A DNA stretch of 64,000 nt from Hydractinia symbiolongicarpus (Eukaryota; Cnidaria; Hydrozoa; Anthoathecata; Hydractiniidae), in the NCBI RefSeq assembly GCF_029227915.1, contig NC_079884.1:31002001-31066000 (forward strand), given 5' to 3'. Under the pieces are notes generated by a model, which worked only from the letters and a program-made list of their open reading frames with translations, ran no database searches and was not told the origin of the DNA. The translations under genes and the position numbers were made by a program. Shown piece by piece: positions 50,987-62,053 of this stretch. Position 1 is the first letter of the stretch; every line of letters starts with the position of its first letter.

Positions 50987-52882
50987 ATTTTTGATGAGAC
51001 GCTGAATAAAAGAAGTTTAATCGTCGGCAAACGAAAACCCGCGATTTCCCGTAAATCCCGGGCTTGGCCCGTATAGTCAAAAGTATACAAAGAAAGTACC
51101 CAGGGAGTAAACTCATTTCCCGAACGATTTTATAAATTGTTTTTTCACCACTAAAACGCATGAGACTTGTAGTTTTCAAAAATGTTTTCATTTTTGATGA
51201 GAAGCTGAATAAAAGAAGTTTAATCGCCGGCAAACGAAAACCCGCCATTTCCCGTAAACCCCGGACTCGGCCCGTATAGTCAAAAGTATACAAAGAAAGT
51301 ACCCAGGGAGTAAACTCATTTCCCGAACGATTTTTATATTATTTTTTTACCACTAAACGCATGAGACTTGTAGTTTTCAAAAATGTTTTCATATTTGATG
51401 GGACGCTGAATAAAAGAAGTTTAATCGCCGGCAAACGATAATCCGCGATTTCCCGTAAATCCCGGACTCGGCCCGTATAGTCAAAAGTATACAAAGAAAG
51501 TACCCAGGGAGTAAACTCATTTCCCGAACGATTTTTAAAATTATTTTTTCCCCACTAAAACGCAGGAGACTTGTAGTTTTCAAAAATGTTTTCATTTTTG
51601 ATGAGACGCTTAATGAAAGAGGTTTAATCGCCGGCAAACGAAATCCCGCGATTTCCCGTAAATCCGGGGCTTGGCCCGTATAGTCGAAAGTATACAAAGA
51701 AAGTACCCAGGGAGTTAACTCATTTCCCGAACGATTTTTTAAATTTTTTTTTCACCACTAAAACGCATGAGACTTGTAGTTTTCAAAAATGTTTTCATTT
51801 TTGATGAGACGCTTAATGAAAAAGGTTTAATCGCCGGCAAACGAAAACCCGCGATTTCCCGTAAATCCCGGGATTGGCCCGTATAGTCGAATGTATACAA
51901 AGAAAGTACCCTGTGAGTAAACTCATTTCCAGAACGATTTTTTAAATTATTTTTTCACCACTAAAAGGCATAAGACTTGTAGTTTTCAAAAATGTTTTCA
52001 TTTTTGATGAGACGCTGAATAAAAGAAGTTTAATCGTCGGCAAACGAAAACCCGCGATTTCCCGTAAATCCCGGGCTTGGCCCGTATAGTCAAAAGTATA
52101 CAAAGAAAGTACCCAGGGAGTAAACTCATTTCCCGAACGATTTTATAAATTGTTTTTTCACCACTAAAACGCATGAGACTTGTAGTTTTCAAAAATGTTT
52201 TCATTTTTGATGAGAAGCTGAATAAAAGAAGTTTAATCGCCGGCAAACGAAAACCCGCCATTTCCCGTAAACCCCGGACTCGGCCCGTATAGTCAAAAGT
52301 ATACAAAGAAAGTACCCAGGGAGTAAACTCATTTCCCGAACGATTTTTATATTATTTTTTTACCACTAAACGCATGAGACTTGTAGTTTTCAAAAATGTT
52401 TTCATATTTGATGGGACGCTGAATAAAAGAAGTTTAATCGCCGGCAAACGATAATCCGCGATTTCCCGTAAATCCCAGACTCGGCCCGTATAGTCAAAAG
52501 TATACAAAGAAAGTACCCAGGGAGTAAACTCATTTCCCGAACGATTTTTAAAATTATTTTTTCCCCACTAAAACGCAGGAGACTTGTAGTTTTCAAAAAT
52601 GTTTTCATTTTTGATGAGACGCTTAATGAAAGAGGTTTAATCGCCGGCAAACGAAATCCCGCGATTTCCCGTAAATCCGGGGCTTGGCCCGTATAGTCGA
52701 AAGTATACAAAGAAAGTACCCAGGGAGTTAACTCATTTCCCGAACGATTTTTTAAATTTTTTTTTCACCACTAAAACGCATGAGACTTGTAGTTTTCAAA
52801 AATGTTTTCATTTTTGATGAGACGCTTAATGAAAAAGGTTTAATCGCCGGCAAACGAAAACCCGCGATTTCCCGTAAATCCC
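50987..52882. repeat. 5-monomer higher-order repeat (1,013 bp), about 1.9 copies
   Basis: Bases 50987-51869 match 52000-52882 at an offset of 1,013 bp. Shared rare variants are GATGAGAAGCTGAAT, AAATTGTTTTTTCACC, AACGATAATCCGCG, TTTTTTCCCCACTAAAACG and AGGGAGTTAACTC. One difference is CCCGGACTCGG against CCCAGACTCGG near 52.47 kb. Related units continue at 53.8-54.6 kb. Confidence 0.86.
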
Positions 52883-55415
52883 AGGCTTGGCCCGTATAGT
52901 CGAATGTATACAAAGAAAGTACCCTGTGAGTAAACTCATTTCCAGAACGATTTTTTAAATTATTTTTTCACCACTAAAACGCATAAGACTTGTAGTTTTC
53001 AAAAATGTTTTCATTTTTGATGAGACACTGAATAAAAGAAGTTTAATCGCCGGCAAACAAAAACCCGCCATTTCCCGTAAACCCCGGACTCGGCCCGTAT
53101 AGTCAAAAGTATACAAAGAAAGTACCCAGGGAGTAAACTCATTTCCCGAACGATTTTTTATATTATTTTTTTACCACTAAACGCATGAGACTTGTAGTTT
53201 TCAAAAATGTTTTCATAATTGATGGGACGCTGAATAAAAGAAGTTTAATCGCCGGCAAACGAAAATCCGCGATTTCCCGTAAACCCTGGACTCGGCCCGT
53301 ATAGTCAAAAGTATACAAAGAAAGTACCCAGGGAGTAAACTCATTTCCCGAACGATTTTTTATATTATTTTTTTACCACTAAACGCATGAGACTTGTAGT
53401 TTTTAAAAATGTTTTCATATTTGATGAGACGCTTAATAAAAGAGGTTTAATCGCCGGCAAACGAAATCCCGCGATTTCCCGTAAATCCGGAGCTTGGCCC
53501 GTATAGTCGAATGTATACAAAGAAAGTACCCAGGGAGTAAACTCATTTCCCGAACGATTTTTTAAATTTTTTTTTCACCACTAAAACGCATGAGACTTGT
53601 AGTTTTCAAAAATGTTTTCATTTTTGATGAGACGCTTAATGAAAGAGGTTTAATTGCCGGCAAACGAAAACCCGCGATATCCCGTAAATCCCGGGATTGG
53701 CCCGTATAGTCGAATGTATACAAAGAAAGTACCCTGTGAGTAAACTCATTTCCAGAACGATTTTTTAAATTATTTTTTCACCACTAAAAGGCATAAGACT
53801 TGTAGTTTCTAAAAATGTTTTTATTTTTGATGAGACGCTGAATAAAAGAAGTTTAATCGTCGGCAAACGAAAACCCGCGATTTCCCGTAAATCCCGGGCT
53901 TGGCCCGTATAGTCAAAAGTATACAAAGAAAGTACCCAGGGAGTAAACTCATTTCCCGAACGATTTTATAAATTGTTTTTTCACCACTAAAACGCATGAG
54001 ACTTGTAGTTTTCAAAAATGTTTTCATTTTTGATGAGAAGCTGAATAAAAGAAGTTTAATCGCCGGCAAACGAAAACCCGCCATTTCCCGTAAACCCCGG
54101 ACTCGGCCCGTATAGTCAAAAGTATACAAAGAAAGTACCCAGGGAGTAAACTCATTTCCCGAACGTTTTTTATATTATTCTTTTACCACTAAACGCATGA
54201 GACTTGTAGTTTTCAAAAATGTTTTCATATTTGATGGGACGCTGAATAAAAGAAGTTTAATCGCCGGCAAACGATAATCCGCGATTTCCCGTAAATCCCG
54301 GACTCGGCCCGTATAGTCAAAAGTATACAAAGAAAGTACCCAGGGAGTAAACTCATTTCCCGAACGATTTTTAAAATTATTTTTTCCCCACTAAAACGCA
54401 GGAGACTTGTAGTTTTCAAAAATGTTTTCATTTTTGATGAGACGCTTAATGAAAGAGGTTTAATCGCCGGCAAACGAAATCCCGCGATTTCCCGTAAATC
54501 CGGGGCTTGGCCCGTATAGTCGAAAGTATACAAAGAAAGTACCCAGGGAGTTAACTCATTTCCAGAACGATTTTTTAAATTATTTTTTCACCACTAAAAC
54601 GCATAAGACTTGTAGTTTTCAAAAATGTTTTCATTTTTGATGAGACACTGAATAAAAGAAGTTTAATCGCCGGCAAACAAAAACCCGCCATTTCCCGTAA
54701 ACCCCGGACTCGGCCCGTATAGTCAAAAGTATACAAAGAAAGTACCCAGGGAGTAAACTCATTTCCCGAACGATTTTTTATATTATTTTTTTACCACTAA
54801 ACGCATGAGACTTGTAGTTTTCAAAAATGTTTTCATAATTGATGGGACGCTGAATAAAAGAAGTTTAATCGCCGGCAAACGAAAATCCGCGATTTCCCGT
54901 AAATCCTGGACTCGGCCCGTATAGTCAAAAGTATACAAAGAAAGTACCCAGGGAGTAAACTCATTTCCCGAACCATTTTTTAAATAATTTTTTTACCGCT
55001 AAAACGCATGAGACTTGTAGTTTTCAAAAATGTTTTCATATTTGATGGGACGCTGAATAAAAGAAGTTTAATTGCCGGCAAACGATAATCCGCGATTTCC
55101 CGTAAATCCCGGACTCGGCCCGTATAGTCAAAAGTATACAAAGAAAGTACCCAGGGAGTAAACTCATTTCCCGAACGATTTTTAAAATTATTTTTTCTCC
55201 ACTAAAACGCAGGAGACTTGTAGTTTTCAAAAATGTTTTCATTTTTGATGAGACGCTTAATGAAAGAGGTTTAATCGCCGGCAAACGAAATCCCGCGATT
55301 TCCCGTAAATCCGGGGCTTGGCCCGTATAGTCGAAAGTATACAAAGAAAGTACCCAGGGAGTAAACTCATTTCCCGAACGATTTTTTAAATTTTTTTTTC
55401 ACCACTAAAACGCAT
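52883..55415. repeat. Rearranged relatives of the 5-mer and neighbouring monomers
   Basis: GAGACACTGAATAAAAG at 53022 recurs at 54642 (1,620 bp, eight monomers) and at 58492. The following CATAATTGATGGG monomer recurs with it. The GATGAGAAGC / GATAATCCGCG / TTCCCCAC series of the 5-mer reappears at 53.8-54.6 kb. The stretch is therefore a patchwork of units also present on both sides. Confidence 0.76.
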
Positions 55416-58414
55416 GAGACTTGTAGTTTTCAAAAATGTTTTCATTTTTGATGAGACGCTTAATGAAAAAGGTTTAATCGCCGGCAAACGAAAACCCGCG
55501 ATTTCCCGTAAATCCCAGGCTTGGCCCGTATAGTCGAATGTATACAAAGAAAGTACCCTGTGAGTAAACTCATTTCCAAAAAGATTTTTTAAATTTTCTT
55601 TTCACCACTAAAACGCATGAGACTTGTAGTTTTCAAAAATGTTTTCATTTTTGATGAGACGGTGAATAAAAGGAGTTTAATCGCCGGCAAATGAAAACCC
55701 GCCATTTCCCGTAAACCCCGGACTCGGCCCGTATAGTCAAAAGTATACAAAGAAAGGACCCAGGGAGTAAACTCATTTCCCGAACGATTTTTTATATTAT
55801 TTTTTTACCACTAAACGCATGAGACTTGTAGTTTTTAAAAATGTTTTCATATTTGATGAGACGCTTAATGAAAGAGGTTTAATCGCCGGCAAACGAAATC
55901 CCGCGATTTCCCGTAAATCCGGAGCTTGGCCCGTATAGTCGAATGTATACAAAGAAAGTACCCAGGGAGTAAACTCATTTCCCGAACGATTTTTTAAATT
56001 TTTTTTTCACCACTAAAACGCATGAGACTTGTAGTTTTCAAAAATGTTTTCATTTTTGATGAGACGCTTAATGAAAGAGGTTTAATTGCCGGCAAACGAA
56101 AACCCGCGATTCCCCGTAAATCCCGGGATTGGCCCGTATAGTCGAATGTATACAAAGAAAGTACCCTGTGAGTAAACTCATTTCCAGAACGATTTTTTAA
56201 ATTATTTTTTCACCACTAAAAGGCATAAGACTTGTAGTTTCTAAAAATGTTTTTATTTTTGATGAGACGCTGAATAAAAGAAGTTTAATCGTCGGCAAGC
56301 GAAAACCCGCGATTTCCCGTAAATCCCGGGCTTGGCCCGTATAGTCAAAAGTATACAAAGAAAGTACCCAGGGAGTAAACTCATTTCCCGAACGATTTTA
56401 TAAATTGTTTTTTCACCACTAAAACGCATGAGACTTGTAGTTTTCAAAAATGTTTTCATTTTTGATGAGAAGCTGAATAAAAGAAGTTTAATCGCCGGCA
56501 AACGAAAACCCGCCATTTCCCGTAAACCCCGGACTCGGCCCGTATAGTCAAAAGTATACAAAGAAAGTACCCAGGGAGTAAACTCATTTCCCGAACGATT
56601 TTTATATTATTTTTTTACCACTAAACGCATGAGACTTGTAGTTTTCAAAAATGTTTTCATATTTGATGGGACGCTGAATAAAAGAAGTTTAATCGCCGGC
56701 AAACGATAATCCGCGATTTCCCGTAAATCCCGGACTCGGCCCGTATAGTCAAAAGTATACAAAGAAAGTACCCAGGGAGTAAACTCATTTCCCGAACGAT
56801 TTTTAAAATTATTTTTTCCCCACTAAAACGCAGGAGACTTGTAGTTTTCAAAAATGTTTTCATTTTTGATGAGACGCTTAATGAAAAAGGTTTAATCGCC
56901 GGCAAACGAAAACCCGCGATTTCCCGTAAATCCCAGGCTTGGCCCGTATAGTCGAATGTATACAAAGAAAGTACCCTGTGAGTAAACTCATTTCCAAAAA
57001 GATTTTTTAAATTTTCTTTTCACCACTAAAACGCATGAGACTTGTAGTTTTCAAAAATGTTTTCATTTTTGATGAGACGGTGAATAAAAGGAGTTTAATC
57101 GCCGGCAAATGAAAACCCGCCATTTCCCGTAAACCCCGGACTCGGCCCGTATAGTCAAAAGTATACAAAGAAAGGACCCAGGGAGTAAACTCATTTCCCG
57201 AACGATTTTTTATATTATTTTTTTACCACTAAACGCATGAGACTTGTAGTTTTTAAAAATGTTTTCATATTTGATGAGACGCTTAATGAAAGAGGTTTAA
57301 TCGCCGGCAAACGAAATCCCGCGATTTCCCGTAAATCCGGAGCTTGGCCCGTATAGTCGAATGTATACAAAGAAAGTACCCAGGGAGTAAACTCATTTCC
57401 CGAACGATTTTTTAAATTTTTTTTTCACCACTAAAACGCATGAGACTTGTAGTTTTCAAAAATGTTTTCATTTTTGATGAGACGCTTAATGAAAGAGGTT
57501 TAATTGCCGGCAAACGAAAACCCGCGATTCCCCGTAAATCCCGGGATTGGCCCGTATAGTCGAATGTATACAAAGAAAGTACCCTGTGAGTAAACTCATT
57601 TCCAGAACGATTTTTTAAATTATTTTTTCACCACTAAAAGGCATAAGACTTGTAGTTTCTAAAAATGTTTTTATTTTTGATGAGACGCTGAATAAAAGAA
57701 GTTTAATCGTCGGCAAGCGAAAACCCGCGATTTCCCGTAAATCCCGGGCTTGGCCCGTATAGTCAAAAGTATACAAAGAAAGTACCCAGGGAGTAAACTC
57801 ATTTCCCGAACGATTTTATAAATTGTTTTTTCACCACTAAAACGCATGAGACTTGTAGTTTTCAAAAATGTTTTCATTTTTGATGAGAAGCTGAATAAAA
57901 GAAGTTTAATCGCCGGCAAACGAAAACCCGCCATTTCCCGTAAACCCCGGACTCGGCCCGTATAGTCAAAAGTATACAAAGAAAGTACCCAGGGAGTAAA
58001 CTCATTTCCCGAACGATTTTTATATTATTTTTTTACCACTAAACGCATGAGACTTGTAGTTTTCAAAAATGTTTTCATATTTGATGGGACGCTGAATAAA
58101 AGAAGTTTAATCGCCGGCAAACGATAATCCGCGATTTCCCGTAAATCCCGGACTCGGCCCGTATAGTCAAAAGTATACAAAGAAAGTACCCAGGGAGTAA
58201 ACTCATTTCCCGAACGATTTTTAAAATTATTTTTTCCCCACTAAAACGCAGGAGACTTGTAGTTTTCAAAAATGTTTTCATTTTTGATGAGACGCTTAAT
58301 GAAAAAGGTTTAATCGCCGGCAAACGAAAACCCGCGATTTCCCGTAAATCCCAGGCTTGGCCCGTATAGTCGAATGTATACAAAGAAAGTACCCTGTGAG
58401 TAAACTCATTTCCA
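55416..58414. repeat. 7-monomer higher-order repeat (1,418 bp), about 2.1 copies
   Basis: Copy 1 runs 55416-56833, copy 2 runs 56834-58251, and matching continues to 58414. Shared rare variants are CCAAAAAGATTTTTT (near 55576 and 56994), GAGACGGTGAATAAAAGGAG, GGCAAATGAAAACC, GAAAGGACCCAGG, GCGATTCCCCG and CGTCGGCAAGCG. I saw no difference between the two full copies by eye. Confidence 0.88.
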
Positions 58415-60803
58415 GAACGATTTTTTAAATTATTTTTTCACCACTAAAACGCATAAGACTTGTAGTTTTCAAAAATGTTTTCATTTTTGATGAGACACTG
58501 AATAAAAGAAGTTTAATCGCCGGCAAACAAAAACCCGCCATTTCCCGTAAACCCCGGACTCGGCCCGTATATTCAAAAGTATACAAAGAAAGTACCCAGG
58601 GAGTAAACTCATTTCCCGAACGATTTTTTATATTATTTTTTTACCACTAAACGCATGAGACTTGTAGTTTTCAAAAATGTTTTCATAATTGATGGGACGC
58701 TGAATAAAAGAAGTTTAATCGCCGGCAAACGAAAATCCGCGATTTCCCGTAAATCCTGGACTCGGCCCGTATAGTCAAAAGTATACAAAGAAAGTACCCA
58801 GGGAGAAAACTCATTTCCCGAACCATTTTTTAAATAATTTTTTTACCGCTAAAACGCATGAGACTTGTAGTTTTCAAAAATGTTTACATTTTTGATGAGA
58901 CGCTGAATAAAAGAAGTTTAATCGTCGGCAAACGAAAACCCGCGATTTCCCGTAAATCCCGGGCTTGGCCCGTATAGTCAAAAGTATACAAAGAAAGTAC
59001 CCAGGGAGTAAACTCATTTCCCGAACGATTTTATAAATTGTTTTTTCACCACTAAAACGCATGAGACTTGTAGTTTTCAAAAATGTTTTCATTTTTGATG
59101 AGACGCTGAATAAAAGAAGTTTAATCGTCGGCAAACGAAAACCCGCCATTTCCCGTAAACCCCGGACTCGGCCTGTATAGTCAAAAGTATACAAAGAAAG
59201 TACCCAGGGAGTAAACTCGTTTCCCGAACGATTTTTATATTATTTTTTTACCACTAAACGCATGAGACTTGTAGTTTTCAAAAATGTTTTCATATTTGAT
59301 GGGACGCTGAATAAAAGAAGTTTAATAGCCGCCAAACGATAATCCGCGATTTCCCGTAAATCCCGGACTCGGCCCGTATAGTCAAAAGTATACAAAGAAA
59401 GTACCCAGGGAGTAAACTCATTTCCCGAACGATTTTTAAAATTATTTTTTCCCCACTAAAACGCAGGAGACTTGTAGTTTTCAAAAATGTTTTCATTTTT
59501 GATGAGACGCTTAATGAAAGAGGTTTAATCGCCGGCAAACGAAATCCCGCGATTTCCCGTAAATCCGGGGCTTGGCCCGTATAGTCGAAAGTATACAAAG
59601 AAAGTACCCAGGGAGTAAACTCATTTCCCGAACGATTTTTTAAATTTTTTTTTCACCACTAAAACGCATGAGACTTGTAGTTTTCAAAAATGTTTTCATT
59701 TTTGATGAGACGCTTAATGAAAAAGGTTTAATCGCCGGCAAACGAAAACCCGCGATTTCCCGTAAATCCCAGGCTTGGCCCGTATAGTCGAATGTATACA
59801 AAGAAAGTACCCTGTGAGTAAACTCATTTCCAAAAAGATTTTTTAAATTATCTTTTCACCACTAAAACGCATGAGACTTGTAGTTTTCAAAAATGTTTTC
59901 ATTTTTGATGAGACGCTGAATAAAAGGAGTTTAATCGCCGGCAAACGAAAACCCGCCATTTCCCGTAAACCCCGGACTCGGCCCGTATAGTCAAAAGTAT
60001 ACAAAGAAAGGACCCAGGGAGTAAACTCATTTCCCGAACGATTTTTTATATTATTTTTTTACCACTAAACGCATGAGACTTGTAGTTTTCAAAAATGTTT
60101 TCATATTTGATGAGACGCTGAATAAAAGAAGTTTAATCGCCGGCAAACGAAAATCCGCGATTTCCCGTAAATCCTGGACTCGGCCCATATAGTCAAAAGT
60201 ATACAAAGAAAGTACCCAGGGAGTAAACTCATTTCCCGAACGATTTTTTAAATTATCTTTTCACCACTAAAACGCATGAGACTTGTAGTTTTCAAAAATG
60301 TTTTCATTTTTGATGAGACGCTGAATAAAAGGAGTTTAATCGCCGGCAAACGAAAACCCGCCATTTCCCGTAAACCCCGGACTCGGCCTGTATAGTCTAA
60401 AGTATACAAAGAAAGTACCCAGGGAGTAAACTCATTTCCCGAACGATTTTTTATATTATTTTTTTACCACTAAACGCATGAGACTTGTAGTTTTCAAAAA
60501 TGTTTTCATATTTGATGGGACGCTGAATAAAAGAAGTTTAATCGCCGGCAAACGAAAATCCGCCATTTCCCGTAAATCCCGGACTCGGCCCGTATAGTTA
60601 AAAGTATACAAAGAAAGTACCCAGGGAGTAAACTCATTTCCCGAACGATTTTTTAAATTTTTTTTTCACCATTAAAACGCATGAGACTTGTAGTTTTCAA
60701 AAATGTTTTTATTTTTGAAGAGACGCTTAAAGGAAAAGGTTTATTCGCCGGCAAACGAAAACCCGCGATTTACCGTAAATCCCAGGCTTAGCCGGTATAG
60801 TCT
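58415..60803. repeat. Mixed satellite monomers related to the flanking higher-order units
   Basis: About 12 monomers. The GAGACACTG and CATAATTG pair of 53.0 and 54.6 kb returns at 58.5-58.7 kb. GAAAGGACCCAGG near 60.01 kb and TAAAAGGAG near 59.92 kb repeat features of the 7-mer. Several single-copy changes cluster at 60.70-60.82 kb (GAAGAGACGC, AAAGGAAAAGG, TTTATTCGCC, GATTTACCG, GTCTAATG), making that monomer one of the most diverged in the window. Confidence 0.75.
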
Positions 60804-62053
60804 AATGTATACAAAGAAAGTACCCTGTGAGTAAACTGATTTCCAAAACGATTTTTTAAATTATCTTTTCACCACAAAAACGCATGAGACTTGTAGTTTT
60901 CAAAAATGTTTTCATTTTTGATGAGACGCTGAATAAAAGAAGTTTAATCGCCGGCAAACGAAAACCCGCCATTTCCCGTAAACCCCGGACTCGGCCCGTA
61001 TAGTCAAAAGTATACAAAGAAAGTACCCAGGGAGCAAACTCATTTCCCGAACGATTTTTTATATTATTTTTTTACCACTAAACGCATGAGACTTGTAGTT
61101 TTCAAAAATGTTTTCATATTTGATGGGACGCTGAATAAAAGAAGTTTAATCGCCGGCAAACGAAAATCCGCGATTTCCCGTAAATCCTGGACTCGGCCCG
61201 TACAGTCAAAAGTATACAAAGAAAGTACCCAGGGAGTAAACTCATTTCCCGAACCATTTTTTAAATTATTTTTTCACCGCTAAAACGCATGAAACTTGTA
61301 GTTTTCAAAAATGTTTTCATTTTTGATGAGACGCTTAATGAAAAAGGTTTAATCGCCGGCAAACGAAAACTCGCGATTTCCCGTAAATCCCGGGCTTGGC
61401 CCGTATAGTCGAATGTATACAAAGAAAGTACCCTGTGAGTAAACTGATTTCCAAAACGATTTTTTAAATTATCTTTTCACCACAAAAACGCATGAGACTT
61501 GTAGTTTTCAAAAATGTTTTCATTTTTGATGAGACGCTGAATAAAAGAAGTTTAATCGCCGGCAAACGAAAACCCGCCATTTCCCGTAAACCCCGGACTC
61601 GGCCCGTATAGTCAAAAGTATACAAAGAAAGTACCCAGGGAGCAAACTCATTTCCCGAACGATTTTTTATATTATTTTTTTACCACTAAACGCATGAGAC
61701 TTGTAGTTTTCAAAAATGTTTTCATATTTGATGGGACGCTGAATAAAAGAAGTTTAATCGCCGGCAAACGAAAATCCGCGATTTCCCGTAAATCCTGGAC
61801 TCGGCCCGTACAGTCAAAAGTATACAAAGAAAGTACCCAGGGAGTAAACTCATTTCCCGAACCATTTTTTAAATTATTTTTTCACCGCTAAAACGCATGA
61901 AACTTGTAGTTTTCAAAAATGTTTTCATTTTTGATGAGACGCTTAATGAAAAAGGTTTAATCGCCGGCAAACGAAAACTCGCGATTTCCCGTAAATCCCG
62001 GGCTTGGCCCGTATAGTCGAATGTATACAAAGAAAGTACCCTGTGAGTAAACT
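60804..62053. repeat. 3-monomer higher-order repeat (608 bp), about two copies
   Basis: Bases from 60804 match those from 61412 at an offset of 608 bp up to 62053. Shared rare variants are GTAAACTGATTTCC, ACCACAAAAACG, GGGAGCAAACTC, CCCGTACAGTC, CGAACCATTTTTTAAATT, ACCGCTAAAACGCATGAAAC and AAACTCGCGATTTCC. No difference between the two copies was seen by eye. Confidence 0.88.

Noticed and set aside
55416-62053. Claiming all apparently identical multimers as real recent duplications
   Set aside because: Identical copies in satellite can also result from assembly errors. Without reads I cannot distinguish the two, so they are described as apparent.
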